Below are positions 41,551-50,310 of a DNA stretch of 64,000 nucleotides, one piece after another; positions within the stretch are counted from its first letter, which is position 1, and every line of letters begins with the position of its first letter. The stretch is taken from assembly GCF_004216905.1 (NCBI RefSeq), contig NZ_SGXJ01000003.1, positions 682,001-746,000 of the forward strand, in the 5' to 3' direction. Under the pieces are notes generated by a model, which was not told the origin of the DNA, ran no database searches, and was given only the letters and a program-made list of their open reading frames with translations. Both the position numbers and the translations under genes were made by a program. The DNA comes from Kribbella sp. VKM Ac-2569 (GTDB lineage: Bacteria > Actinomycetota > Actinomycetes > Propionibacteriales > Kribbellaceae).

Positions 41551-42060
41551 ATGAACGCCGATCAGCTCTGTGGTCTGCTGGCCGAACCGTCGAGGTTGCG
41601 GACGTACTCCGCCATCGTCCTCGGCGCCTCCACTCCCGACCAGGTTGCCGGGAGCACCGGACTCCCCGCACCGGTCGTGGTGAAGGCACTGCAACGGCTG
41701 ACCAAGGGCGGGCTGATCGCGGCGAGCAGGGACGGGTTCACGGCGGACGAGGCCGCGTTCAAGGACGCCGTACGGGAGAGCCGTCCGGAGCGGGTTCCGC
41801 TGGATCCCGATCCGGCCCGGGACAACGTGCTGAAGTCGTTCATCCGCGACGGGCGGCTGACCCACTTCCCGACATTCCCGGACAAGTACCAGATCGTCCT
41901 CGAGTACCTCGTCCAGTCGTTCGAGGTGGGTCGCCCGTACCCGGAGTCGGAGGTCAACGAGATCCTCAACCGCTGGCACCCGGACCACGCCGCCCTCCGC
42001 CGAGGTCTGGTCGACGCCACGCTGCTCGTCCGCGAGAACAGCATCTACACCCGCCCCTAA
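41551..42060 (+). CDS. DUF2087-domain transcriptional regulator
   Basis: 169 aa. The N-terminal 60 residues form an ArsR-like winged helix (L-L-A-E-P-S-R-L-R-T-Y-S-A-I-V-L-G). The C-terminus (about 90-165) is DUF2087: L-T-H-F-P-T-F-P-D-K-Y-Q-I-V-L-E-Y-L, then Y-P-E-S-E-V-N-E-I-L-N-R-W-H-P-D-H-A-A-L-R-R-G-L-V-D. Such proteins probably regulate genes, but targets and ligands are unknown. Tandem palindromic repeats follow its stop. Confidence 0.83.
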   Translation: MNADQLCGLLAEPSRLRTYSAIVLGASTPDQVAGSTGLPAPVVVKALQRLTKGGLIAASRDGFTADEAAFKDAVRESRPERVPLDPDPARDNVLKSFIRDGRLTHFPTFPDKYQIVLEYLVQSFEVGRPYPESEVNEILNRWHPDHAALRRGLVDATLLVRENSIYTRP

Positions 42061-42108
42061 CCTCCCGCCACCACCCCGCCCCCCAGCCCTCACTGCCAAC
42101 CCCGGCAC

Positions 42109-42283
42109 AACCCTCCCCAAACCGGTTTGGGGCAGCCCTCCGACCGCGACCGGGGAGCCGTACAGCCCAATCCGGGCGGATAACCCTCCCCAAACCAGTT
42201 CGGGGAGACACTCAACCGCGAACGGGGAGCCGTACTGCCCGATCTGGGTGGGTAACCCTCCCCAAACCGGTTTGGGGAGGGGG
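42109..42283. repeat. Tandem 73-bp repeat with 18-bp palindromes
   Basis: Two full units (from 42109 and 42182) and a partial third (from 42254) have a period of 72-73 bp. Each begins AACCCTCCCC and contains CCCCAAACCGGTTTGGGG or a close variant (42115-42132, 42188-42205, 42260-42277). In the third unit the palindrome extends to 26 bp. The array fills the gap between convergent DUF2087 and acyl-CoA-synthetase genes. Strong hairpins could form in both directions, so tandem terminators are likely; amplification by slippage explains the copies. Confidence 0.7.
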
Positions 42284-42292
42284 TTGTGGGGG

Positions 42293-44989
42293 TTAAGTGA
42301 GGCGGCGGGCCGGGGTGTCCTGGCGGGGCTTCTCGTTCGGGGCGATGCGGATTCTCGTGTCGAGGACGGTGGCGCCCTGGGCGGCGACCAGGACCGAGCG
42401 GAGGTCCAGGCGGACGACCTCTTCCAGGTCGAGGGTCAGGCGGGACACCCGGTGCAGGAGGTCCTCGATCGCCGGGATGTCCACGGGGTCCGAGCCGCGG
42501 TAGCCGTACAGCAAGGGCGCGGCCTTCACCTCGCGCACCATCTCGGCCGCGTCGCGGGTGGTGAGCGGCGGCATCCGGTACGAGCGGTCGCCGAGCAGAT
42601 CCGTGGCGACGCCCGACAGCCCGAACGTCACCACCGGCCCGAACGACACGTCCTCGATCGTCGAGATCACCACCGGTACGCCGGGCGGCGCCATCTTCTG
42701 TACGACGAACTGCGCCCGCCCCGGATCCGACGCGACCCCGAACGTGTGGGTCATCTCGGCCCAGGCCGCGCGCATGTCCTCCTCGTCGTGGATGTGCCGC
42801 CAGATGTCGGCGAGATCCGGCCGCATCCGCCACTGCTCCGCGGTCGCCTTCAGGATCACCTCGAACCCGAGATCCGCGGCCCGGTCGACGGCCTCGTCCG
42901 CGGACAGCACCGGGAACGCCGGCAGCACCATGATCCCGTAGAAGGTCAGCAGCCGCTGCCGATCGGCCTCGTCGAGGTCCGCGCCGGACGGGTTCCGTTG
43001 CAAGAACTCCGCGACGAAGTCCTCTCCCCCGGCGGTGTCGATGTCCGGCAGGTCCGGGATCCGGCTGTCCGACCGGCGCCGCCACTCGGCGTACTGCGTC
43101 GCCTTCGCCAGCGCGCCGACGGCGTACTGCGGGTTGAGGAACGAGGGGATCGAACCGCGCGCGGCGCCGCCGTCCTCGTCCGGCACCTGCAGCTCGGCCG
43201 GCACGCTCCGGGACGCGAGGAAGGTCGACACCACCGGCTTGTCCGAGCCCGCGGCCGCCGCGGCGAGCACCTGCGCGACCTCGCCGCCGTTCGACTGCAC
43301 GGGCGGTGTGTAGATCACCACGACCGAGTGCACCTTGTCGTCGGCGAACACCTCCGACAGCGCGAGACCGAAATCGGACGGGGTCGCGTCGGCGCTCAGG
43401 TTCCGCGGCTCGCCCGCGACGTCGAGGCCGCAGCCCGCCATCGTGTCGAGCGCGAGCAGCGTCAGCGCGTCCGAGTTCGAGACGATCGCGACCCGGCGGC
43501 CCTTCGGCAACGGCTGGTGCGCGAGCAACTGCGCGACGTCGAACAGCTCGCCGGTGGTGTCCACACCGATCAGGCCGCTCTGCCGGAACATCGACTCGAT
43601 GCTTGCCGGTGGCAAATGGCTGCGCCGCACGAGCTGTCCGACCGGCACACCCTGAGTGGCGCGTCCGGACTTGAGTGCGATCACCGGCTTCCGCCCTGCC
43701 AGCCGGCGTGACACCCGGCTGAACTTGCGCGGGTTGCCGAGCGACTCCAGGTAGAGCAGGACGACCTCGGTGGCCTCGTCGGAGTACCAGTACTGCATCA
43801 GATCGTTGCCCGAGACATCCGCCCGGTTGCCCGCCGACACGAAGCTCGACAGCCCGAGACCACGCCCGACCATGTCGGCGAGGATCGGCACACCGAGCGC
43901 GCCCGACTGGCAGAAGAACGCGACCCGGCCCTTGCTCGGCATCAGCGGCGACAGCGTCGCGTTCAGCGAGACCCCACTCGCGGTGTTGATCAGTCCCAGC
44001 GCGTTCGGCCCGATCACCCGCATGCCGTAGGACCGCGCGAGACCGACCAGGTACCGCTGCCGCTTCCGCCCCTCGTCACCGATCTCCGCGAACCCACTCG
44101 ACACCACGACCAGCCCGCGCACACCCTTCGCCGCGCAGTCCAGGACGACGTCCGCGACCATGTCGGCCTTGACCGCGACCACCGCGAGGTCGACGGTGTC
44201 CTCGACCTCCCGGATCGTCGGGTACGCCGGGACGCCCTCGATCTCGGCCGCTTTCGTGTCGGTGTTCACGGCGTACAGCCGTCCGGGGAACCCGCCGTCG
44301 CGGAGGTTGCGCAGGAGCGCATTGCCGATCGTGCCCTCGCGGCGGCTCGCGCCGATGACGGCGACCGAGGACGGGGTCAGCAATCGTGCGATCGACAGTG
44401 CCTCGGAGCGCTGCTCGCGGGCCTGCATCACCCCGAACGACGTGTCGGTCGGCGCGATGTCGAACTCGACCATGATCACGCCGTCCTCGAACTCCCGCGC
44501 GACCTTGTAGCCGGCCTCGGTGAAGACCGTGATCATCTTCCGGTTGTCCGGCAGCACCTCGGCGACGAACCGGTGGATGCCGTTCTCCCGGGCCGCCTGC
44601 GCCAGGTGCTCGAGCAGCAGCTGCCCGAGCCCGCGCCCCTGGTGCGCGTCCTCGATCAGGAACGCGACTTCCGCCGTACGCCGGCCGGTGCCCTCGTAGC
44701 GTCCGACACCGATCATCTCGTCACCGACCGTGACGATCAGCGCAAGCCGTTCGTGGTAGTCGACCTGCGTGAACCTCGCCACATCACGGTCGGACAGTTC
44801 CGGGTACGGGGCGAAGAAGCGGTAATACTTCGACTGTTCGGACACCCGCGCGTAGAACGACACCAGCAGCGCCGCATCGTCCGGTGTGATCGGCCGCAGG
44901 TGCGCGGTCGCGCCGTCCCGCAGGACGACATCGGCCTCGTACTCCGCCGGATAGCCGTCCGGAGGCTGGTGGTCATACTGATCCGGCAC
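42293..44989 (-). CDS. Bifunctional GNAT acetyltransferase / ADP-forming acyl-CoA synthetase-like protein
   Basis: 898 aa. Residues about 20-180 are a GNAT domain (Q-G-R-G-L-G-Q-L-L-L). About 200-480 is the CoA-binding and succinyl-CoA-ligase-alpha-like part (V-A-V-I-G-A-S-R-R-E-G-T-I-G-N), and about 670-890 an ATP-grasp domain. The architecture is that of Pat-type protein lysine acetyltransferases, which in actinobacteria modify and inactivate acyl-CoA synthetases. Active synthetases have S-H-T-G-x-x-A-G; here it is S-H-L-P-P-A-S. His458 is kept but the loop is changed, suggesting a sensory synthetase domain. GTG start with a leaderless -10 box. Two acyl-CoA ligases in this window are possible targets. 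Confidence 0.86.
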   Translation of the reverse strand: MPDQYDHQPPDGYPAEYEADVVLRDGATAHLRPITPDDAALLVSFYARVSEQSKYYRFFAPYPELSDRDVARFTQVDYHERLALIVTVGDEMIGVGRYEGTGRRTAEVAFLIEDAHQGRGLGQLLLEHLAQAARENGIHRFVAEVLPDNRKMITVFTEAGYKVAREFEDGVIMVEFDIAPTDTSFGVMQAREQRSEALSIARLLTPSSVAVIGASRREGTIGNALLRNLRDGGFPGRLYAVNTDTKAAEIEGVPAYPTIREVEDTVDLAVVAVKADMVADVVLDCAAKGVRGLVVVSSGFAEIGDEGRKRQRYLVGLARSYGMRVIGPNALGLINTASGVSLNATLSPLMPSKGRVAFFCQSGALGVPILADMVGRGLGLSSFVSAGNRADVSGNDLMQYWYSDEATEVVLLYLESLGNPRKFSRVSRRLAGRKPVIALKSGRATQGVPVGQLVRRSHLPPASIESMFRQSGLIGVDTTGELFDVAQLLAHQPLPKGRRVAIVSNSDALTLLALDTMAGCGLDVAGEPRNLSADATPSDFGLALSEVFADDKVHSVVVIYTPPVQSNGGEVAQVLAAAAAGSDKPVVSTFLASRSVPAELQVPDEDGGAARGSIPSFLNPQYAVGALAKATQYAEWRRRSDSRIPDLPDIDTAGGEDFVAEFLQRNPSGADLDEADRQRLLTFYGIMVLPAFPVLSADEAVDRAADLGFEVILKATAEQWRMRPDLADIWRHIHDEEDMRAAWAEMTHTFGVASDPGRAQFVVQKMAPPGVPVVISTIEDVSFGPVVTFGLSGVATDLLGDRSYRMPPLTTRDAAEMVREVKAAPLLYGYRGSDPVDIPAIEDLLHRVSRLTLDLEEVVRLDLRSVLVAAQGATVLDTRIRIAPNEKPRQDTPARRLT

Positions 44990-44995
44990 CCAGAC

Positions 44996-45001
44996 AGCGT
45001 A
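44996..45001 (-). promoter_or_regulatory. -10 box, leaderless promoter
   Basis: On the minus strand TACGCT ends 6 nt before the GTG at 44989. It supports GTG as start and a leaderless mRNA. Confidence 0.45.
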
Positions 45002-45030
45002 CTCAAACAGCCACTGGAGAGGTTCTGAAT

Positions 45031-46077
45031 TTGGTCGAGCGGATCGCGCCGGTGCTGGTGTTCCTGGTCGCAGTGACCGTCATCGCCGAGCTGGCCGACC
45101 ATGCCAAGGTGTTCGACGTCGCGGCGCGGGAGGCGGCGCACCTCGCCCGCGGCCGGGTCTGGCGGCTCTGGCTGCTGGTCGTGGCGCTGGCCACGGGGCT
45201 CACGATCGTGCTGTCTCTGGACACCTGCGCGGTGCTGCTGACGCCAGTCGTGCTGTCGATGGCCCGCCAACTGGACATCCCGCCGAAGCTGTTCGCGTTC
45301 ACCACTGTCTGGCTGGCCGGTACGGCGTCCCTCCTGCTGCCGGTGTCCAACCTGACGAACCTCCTCGCCCTGCACCCGTTCCGCAAGCTGGACGTCAACT
45401 ACCTGTCCGTCAGCTGGCGCCCTGCGCTCGCTGCGATCGTCATCACCGTCGTGGTGCTCGCGGCGCTCTTCCACCGCGACCTGCCACGTCGGTACATCGT
45501 CCCGCCGACACCTGCGGTCGAGGACAAGGTCCTGTTCTGGGGCTCCGCGGCTGTGTGTCTGCTGCTCGGCCCGGCGTTCGTCTCAGGCATCGAGGTGGCG
45601 TGGCCCGCGAGCATCGGGGCGCTGGTGCTGGTCGTCCTGTTTGCAGTACGGCGACGCAGTGTCCTCAGGTGGTCGCTGATCCCGTTCAAGCTGGTCGGCA
45701 TCGTCGTGGTGCTGTTCACCGTGGTCGGGTTCCTGAGCTCCCACGGTCTCGAGGACCTGCTGCGGCGGGTCGCCGGCACCACCTCCGAGCTGCGCTTGAG
45801 CGCGACCGCTGCGCTCGGGGCGAACCTGTTCGACAACCTCCCGGCGTACCTCGCCATGGAACCCGTCGCCGCGGACAGCCCGCACCGCATGCTCGCACTG
45901 CTCATCGGCGTCAACTGCGGCTGCCTCCTCACCCTGTGGGGCTCGCTGGCCACACTGCTCTGGCGGGCACGCTGCGACGCCGCCCGCGTGGACATCTCCT
46001 GGTGGTCGTTCCTGTGGCGCGGACTGATTCTCACGCCACTCGTGGTGACCGGAGCTGTCCTCTCCCTGAATGGGTAG
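45031..46077 (+). CDS. SLC13/ArsB-like membrane permease
   Basis: 348 aa, about ten membrane helices, shorter than typical ArsB or DASS proteins (around 420). L-P-V-S-N-L-T-N-L-L-A and A-N-L-F-D-N-L-P-A are the two repeated S-N-x-T-N / N-x-x-x-D-N motifs of the ion-transporter superfamily to which ArsB and SLC13 belong. The ion is unknown; arsenite, a divalent anion or a proton-coupled anion is possible. TTG at 45031 has GGAGAGG 7 nt upstream and is the best start. It is divergent from the acetyltransferase fusion. Confidence 0.75.
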   Translation: MVERIAPVLVFLVAVTVIAELADHAKVFDVAAREAAHLARGRVWRLWLLVVALATGLTIVLSLDTCAVLLTPVVLSMARQLDIPPKLFAFTTVWLAGTASLLLPVSNLTNLLALHPFRKLDVNYLSVSWRPALAAIVITVVVLAALFHRDLPRRYIVPPTPAVEDKVLFWGSAAVCLLLGPAFVSGIEVAWPASIGALVLVVLFAVRRRSVLRWSLIPFKLVGIVVVLFTVVGFLSSHGLEDLLRRVAGTTSELRLSATAALGANLFDNLPAYLAMEPVAADSPHRMLALLIGVNCGCLLTLWGSLATLLWRARCDAARVDISWWSFLWRGLILTPLVVTGAVLSLNG

Positions 46078-46080
46078 TGT
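46075..46080 (+). promoter_or_regulatory. -10 box within upstream stop codon
   Basis: TAGTGT includes the TAG stop of the permease gene and ends 7 nt before ATG 46088, a leaderless arrangement. Confidence 0.4.
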
Positions 46081-46087
46081 GCGTCGC

Positions 46088-47788
46088 ATGGCGACGGAGC
46101 AGAGTACTTCGGAGGTCACGCGGGAGTTCCGGACGGCGCGCGACTTCTTGGTGGCGCATCGGGACGACTACGAGACGGCGTACCGGGACTTCAGCTGGCC
46201 GGCGTTCGAGCGGTTCAACTGGGCGCGCGACTGGTTCGACGCGCTCGCTGTCGAGCAGCCCGAGGTGGCCGCGCTGACGATCGTCGAGGAGGACGGCGAG
46301 GTCAACTCGCGGACGTACGCCGAGATGGGCGAGCGGTCCCGCCAGGTTGCCGGCTGGCTGACCGAGGCCGGGCTGAAGCCGGGCGACCGCGTGCTGATCG
46401 TCCTCGGCAACCAGGTCGAGCTGTGGGAGACGATGCTCGGCTGCATTCGCGCCGGTGCGGTGATGATTCCCGCCACCACCCTGCTCACCGACGCCGACCT
46501 CGCGGACCGGATCTCCCGGGGCAACGTGCGCGCCGTCGTCACCAGCGGCGCCGACGCCGGCCGGTACGCCGGGATCGCCGAGCACTGCATCCGCGTCGCC
46601 GTCGGGGAGCCCGCGGAGGGCTGGCTGCACTACCCCGACTCGGAGAACTACGACGGCCCGGTGCCTGAGGTCGATACCGCGGCCGACGACTCGCTGCTGC
46701 TCTACTTCACCTCCGGTACGACGAGCCAGCCGAAGCTGGTCGAGCACACGCAGGTGAGCTACCCGATCGGCCACCTGTCCACGATGTACTGGATCGGCCT
46801 GCAGCCCGGCGACGTACACCTCAACGTCTCCTCCCCCGGCTGGGCGAAGCACTCGTGGAGCAACGTGTTCGCGCCGTGGAACGCCGGCGCGACGGTCTTC
46901 CTCTACAACTACACGCGGTTCGACGCCGAGAAGATGCTGCAGGTGCTGCAGGAGTACGGCGTGACCACGTTCTGCGCACCGCCGACGGTGTGGAGGATGC
47001 TGATCCAGGCGGACCTGTCCGCGGTCGAAGTCAGGATCCGCGAATGCATCTCGGCCGGTGAGCCGTTGAACCCCGAGGTGATCGAGCAGGTCCGCAACGC
47101 GTGGGGCATCACGATCCGGGACGGCTACGGCCAGACCGAGACGACCGCGCAGATCGGGAACCCGCCCGGCCAGCCGGTGAAGCTCGGCTCGATGGGGCGC
47201 CCGCTGCCCGGGTACAGCATCGCGCTGATCGACCCGTCCACCGACGAGATCGGCGACGACGGCGAGATCTGCATCGAGCTGGCGCCCGCACCGGTCCCGC
47301 TGATGCGCGGGTACCGGGACGCGCAGGAGCTCACCGAAGAGGCGATGCGGAACGGGTACTACCACACCGGCGACGTCGCGAGCCGGGACGAGGACGGCTA
47401 CATCACGTACGTCGGGCGCTCGGACGACGTGTTCAAGGCCAGCGACTACCGCATCTCGCCGTTCGAGCTGGAGTCCGTGCTGATCGAGCACCCGGCCGTC
47501 GCCGAGGCGGCCGTCGTCCCGTCACCGGATCCGGTGCGTCTCGCCGTACCGAAGGCGTACGTCGTCCTTGCTGCCGGGCACGAACCATCACGGGAGCTGG
47601 CTGGGGAGATCCTGGCGTTCTGCCGCGAGCACCTGGCGCCGTACAAGCGGATCCGGCGGATCGAGTTCGCCGAGCTGCCGAAGACGATCTCCGGGAAGAT
47701 CCGGCGGGTCGAGCTGCGCGCGGATGAGGCAGCCAAGGTTGAGAGCGGGACCGGCGGGCAGACGTACGACGAGGCGGACTTCAAGTAA
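46088..47788 (+). CDS. AMP-dependent acyl-CoA ligase
   Basis: 566 aa ANL-family enzyme. Motifs: Y-F-T-S-G-T-T-S-Q-P-K (ATP loop), D-G-Y-G-Q-T-E-T, Y-H-T-G-D-V, and the C-terminal K-T-I-S-G-K-I-R-R with the catalytic lysine. It is closest to medium-chain or aryl acyl-CoA synthetases of the actinobacterial AMP-binding group. It activates a fatty or aromatic acid to its CoA thioester. The adjacent Pat-like acetyltransferase could modify the K-T-I-S-G-K lysine, as known for this enzyme class. Confidence 0.87.
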   Translation: MATEQSTSEVTREFRTARDFLVAHRDDYETAYRDFSWPAFERFNWARDWFDALAVEQPEVAALTIVEEDGEVNSRTYAEMGERSRQVAGWLTEAGLKPGDRVLIVLGNQVELWETMLGCIRAGAVMIPATTLLTDADLADRISRGNVRAVVTSGADAGRYAGIAEHCIRVAVGEPAEGWLHYPDSENYDGPVPEVDTAADDSLLLYFTSGTTSQPKLVEHTQVSYPIGHLSTMYWIGLQPGDVHLNVSSPGWAKHSWSNVFAPWNAGATVFLYNYTRFDAEKMLQVLQEYGVTTFCAPPTVWRMLIQADLSAVEVRIRECISAGEPLNPEVIEQVRNAWGITIRDGYGQTETTAQIGNPPGQPVKLGSMGRPLPGYSIALIDPSTDEIGDDGEICIELAPAPVPLMRGYRDAQELTEEAMRNGYYHTGDVASRDEDGYITYVGRSDDVFKASDYRISPFELESVLIEHPAVAEAAVVPSPDPVRLAVPKAYVVLAAGHEPSRELAGEILAFCREHLAPYKRIRRIEFAELPKTISGKIRRVELRADEAAKVESGTGGQTYDEADFK

Positions 47789-47793
47789 CCGCG

Positions 47794-48561
47794 ATGTCGT
47801 TCCATACCGGGCTCGGCTGGGCCGCCGTTGTCGTCCTGCCGTTGCTGATCGCCATCGGGGTCGGCGCTTCGCGGTACGCCGGCCTCCGGCACGACAAGGG
47901 CATCGTCACCGCGGCGTTGCGTGCGGTCGTGCAGCTCGCCGCGGTCGGGGCAGTGGTCGGGGTCGCGCTGCAGCACACGCTCGGCGCACTCGCGTTTGTG
48001 CTGTTGATGTTCGTGGTCGCGACGGTGACGAGCACGCGACGGCTCCAGCACACCGTGGTCGTCCCGCGGCAGTGGCTGTACTGCGCGGCCGCGATCGGGA
48101 GCGGCGCGTTCGCCGTACTGCTGCTCCTCATCCTGCCGGGCGTCGTACCGCGGAACCCGGCGAGCATCCTGCCGATGGGCGGCATCATCGTCGGCGGTGC
48201 GATGACCGCGACCACGCTCGCCGGACGGCGGGTGCTGAGCGAGTACGGCAACCGGTACGGCGAGTTCGAGGCGGGACTGTCGATCGGGCTGCTGCAACCG
48301 GACGCGTTCAAACTCGTGGTCGGCCCGGTCGCGGGTGACGCCCTGCTGCCGGCCCTGGATCAGACGCGAACCGTCGGCCTCGTCACGCTGCCGGGTGCGT
48401 TCGTCGGCATGGTCCTCGGCGGAGCCTCACCGACCCAAGCAGCCGCGCTCCAGCTCGTCGTACTGATCGGATTGGTGGCCGCCGAGGCGCTGGCGATCCT
48501 CGTCATCACCGAACTCCTGTCCCGCTCCCGGCTTCCGGACGGGCGTACCGTTCTCTCATGA
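47794..48561 (+). CDS. FetB/UPF0014-type ABC permease
   Basis: 255 aa, about seven membrane helices. The pattern (R-A-V-V-Q-L-A-A-V-G, T-S-T-R-R, A-M-T-A-T-T-L-A-G-R-R, L-P-G-A-F-V-G-M-V-L-G-G-A-S-P) matches the FetB/YbbM family. In E. coli FetAB is an iron exporter linked to peroxide resistance. No FetA-type ATPase is adjacent, so the partner is elsewhere or absent. It begins 5 nt after the ligase stop and overlaps the next start by 4 nt. Confidence 0.82.
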   Translation: MSFHTGLGWAAVVVLPLLIAIGVGASRYAGLRHDKGIVTAALRAVVQLAAVGAVVGVALQHTLGALAFVLLMFVVATVTSTRRLQHTVVVPRQWLYCAAAIGSGAFAVLLLLILPGVVPRNPASILPMGGIIVGGAMTATTLAGRRVLSEYGNRYGEFEAGLSIGLLQPDAFKLVVGPVAGDALLPALDQTRTVGLVTLPGAFVGMVLGGASPTQAAALQLVVLIGLVAAEALAILVITELLSRSRLPDGRTVLS

Positions 48562-48806
48562 GCGACGACAAGAGCATCTTCAGCCGGATCGACGACCTGG
48601 TGGCCGAGGAGCACGAACTGCGGACGAAGCACGCGGCGGGACAGGTGGACGACGCCGACGAGCACGCCCGGCTCCGGGCGCTCGAGGTCGAGCTGGACCA
48701 GTGCTGGGACCTGCTCCGCCAGCGGCGCGCCAAGCGCGAGTTCGGCGAGAACCCCGACGACGCCGCAGCCCGCTCCAGCGACACCGTCGAGGGCTACCTG
48801 AACTAG
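48558..48806 (+). CDS. DUF2630 family small protein
   Basis: 82 aa, acidic and helical. I-F-S-R-I-D-D-L-V-A-E-E-H-E-L-R, L-D-Q-C-W-D-L-L-R-Q-R-R-A, and a C-terminal V-E-G-Y-L-N are the family hallmarks in actinobacteria. Function unknown. It starts in the ATGA overlap of the FetB-like gene and is part of that operon. Confidence 0.85.
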   Translation: MSDDKSIFSRIDDLVAEEHELRTKHAAGQVDDADEHARLRALEVELDQCWDLLRQRRAKREFGENPDDAAARSSDTVEGYLN

Positions 48807-48815
48807 ATACCCGGA

Positions 48816-49238
48816 CTAGAAACCGCGCAGTTTCCCGGGGGTGATCCGGATCAGGACCGAGTAGGAAGCGTGGAACTGGTCCGGGGTCATCCCGAGCCCG
48901 GCGATGTCGTCGGCGTACTTCGTGTTGTACGCCGCCAGCGCCTCGCCGCTGATCGGGTCCGGGTCGATCACCGCCGTACCGGAGATGACGCCGACGTCTC
49001 CTCCGGTGTGGGTGGCGTTGAAGTTGACCGTGACCTGCGGATGGCCGGCGACGTTGCGCAGCTTGGCCTTGTCCGGCTCGCTGCTGATGAGGATCTCGTC
49101 GTCGTGCCAGAGGAACCACACCGGGGTCGGCGCCGGCGTGCCCGACGGGGCGACGGTGGTCAGCCAGACCACCCGTTCGTCGTCGAGATGCCGCGCGATC
49201 CGCTTGCCGAAGCCGGTGGACGTGTCGATCGTGAACAT
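48816..49238 (-). CDS. PPOX-class F420-dependent oxidoreductase (Rv3369-like)
   Basis: 140 aa split-barrel flavin/deazaflavin protein. V-W-L-T-T-V-A-P-S-G-T-P-A-P-T-P-V-W-F and L-I-S-S-E-P-D-K-A-K-L-R-N match the family of small PPOX proteins that use F420 in actinobacteria. It reduces an unknown substrate. The ATG start shares a base with the CoA-binding gene's stop (TGATG); the two form an operon. A longer frame would run through that gene. Confidence 0.83.
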   Translation of the reverse strand: MFTIDTSTGFGKRIARHLDDERVVWLTTVAPSGTPAPTPVWFLWHDDEILISSEPDKAKLRNVAGHPQVTVNFNATHTGGDVGVISGTAVIDPDPISGEALAAYNTKYADDIAGLGMTPDQFHASYSVLIRITPGKLRGF

Positions 49239-49654
49239 CAGAGCCCTTCGGAAGAGATCGGTCCGAGACGTCCCCACTCGATCGCCGGGCAGTGGTCCAT
49301 CACCATCGTGAGGCCCGCGGCCGTCGTCCGTGCGTAGGCGTCCTGATCCACTACGTCGAGCTGGAACCACACCGCTTTCGCGTTGATTCCCACTGCCTGG
49401 TCCGCGATGTCCCCGGCCAGCTCGGACCGCACGAACACGTCCACGCAGTCCACCGGGAACGGGATGTCCGCGAGCGTCGCGTACCCCTGCTCGCCGTGCA
49501 CCGTCTCCGCCGCCGGATGCACCGGCACGACCCGCTTCCCGTGACTCTGCAGGAACCGCGCCACGCCGTACGCCGCCCGTCCGGTGTTGCTCGACAGCCC
49601 CACCACGGCCCACGTGTCGCACTCGGCCAGGATCTTCCGAATCGCCTCGTCCAT
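49238..49654 (-). CDS. CoA-binding domain protein (YccU-like)
   Basis: 138 aa single Rossmann-like CoA-binding domain: V-V-G-L-S-S-N-T-G-R-A-A-Y-G-V-A, V-P-V-H-P, A-V-W-F-Q-L. Small stand-alone proteins of this family bind CoA but have no established reaction. GAGGGG lies 6 nt before the ATG. It starts 2 nt after the response-regulator stop, so it may be co-transcribed with the two-component genes. Confidence 0.85.
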   Translation of the reverse strand: MDEAIRKILAECDTWAVVGLSSNTGRAAYGVARFLQSHGKRVVPVHPAAETVHGEQGYATLADIPFPVDCVDVFVRSELAGDIADQAVGINAKAVWFQLDVVDQDAYARTTAAGLTMVMDHCPAIEWGRLGPISSEGL

Positions 49655-49656
49655 CG

Positions 49657-50310
49657 CTAACCCCTCAAATACGTCAGCACTGCGGAAACGCGCCGGTCCA
49701 ACCCTTCGTCCAACCGCAGCTTGGCGAAGATATTCCCGACGTGCTTGCGGACGGCGGCCTCACTCACCACCAACTGCTCCGCGATCGACCCGTTCACCCG
49801 GCCCTCCGCCATCAGCGCGAGTACCTCCAGCTCGCGCGGTGTCAGCGCCGACAGCGGCCCGTCGTTCCGCCGCCGTGCCAGCAGCTGCCGCACCACCTCG
49901 GGGTCGACCACGGTCCCGCCGTCGGCGACCCGGTCCAGCGACTCGAGGAACTCGGTCACGTGCCCGACCCGGTCCTTCAGCAGGTACCCGATCCCGCCGG
50001 TAGTTGTCTCCAGCAACGACGAGAGGTACGCGTCGGCGACGTACTGCGACAGCACCAGGATCCCGATCGCGGGCAGCTCCGCCCGGATCGCCGCCGCGGC
50101 CCGCAATCCCTCGTCGCTGTGCCCGGGCGGCATCCGTACGTCGGTGATCACCATGTCCGGCGGGTCCTTGCGCACGACGGCCAGCAACGCGTCCCCGTCC
50201 CCCACAGCGTCCCGTACCTCGTGCCCGGCGCGATCGAGGATGCTGGCCAAACCCTCCCGCAGCAGCAGTGAGTCTTCCGCCAGCACGATGCTCAGTCGCC
50301 GAGTCGGCAC
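49657..50310 (-). CDS. NarL-type response regulator
   Basis: 217 aa. Receiver domain with phosphoacceptor Asp57 (V-I-T-D-V-R-M-P-P), L-S-Q-Y in the switch region, K in L-L-K-D-R-V. The C-terminal LuxR HTH is L-T-P-R-E-L-E-V-L-A-L-M-A-E-G, then V-R-K-H-V-G-N-I-F-A-K-L. The GTG start overlaps the kinase 3' end by 19 nt. It probably activates the divergent ABC exporter genes at 51.6 kb. Confidence 0.92.
   Translation of the reverse strand: MPTRRLSIVLAEDSLLLREGLASILDRAGHEVRDAVGDGDALLAVVRKDPPDMVITDVRMPPGHSDEGLRAAAAIRAELPAIGILVLSQYVADAYLSSLLETTTGGIGYLLKDRVGHVTEFLESLDRVADGGTVVDPEVVRQLLARRRNDGPLSALTPRELEVLALMAEGRVNGSIAEQLVVSEAAVRKHVGNIFAKLRLDEGLDRRVSAVLTYLRG

Noticed and set aside
42109..42283. Regularly spaced repeats considered as a CRISPR array
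   Set aside because: The whole 73-bp unit is conserved, including the would-be spacers, there are fewer than three units and no cas genes.
42090..43085. Minus-strand frame with repeated P-N-R-F-G-E-G-Y-P-P peptides
   Set aside because: The peptide repeats come from the tandem DNA palindromes, and the rest runs out of frame through the acyl-CoA-synthetase gene.
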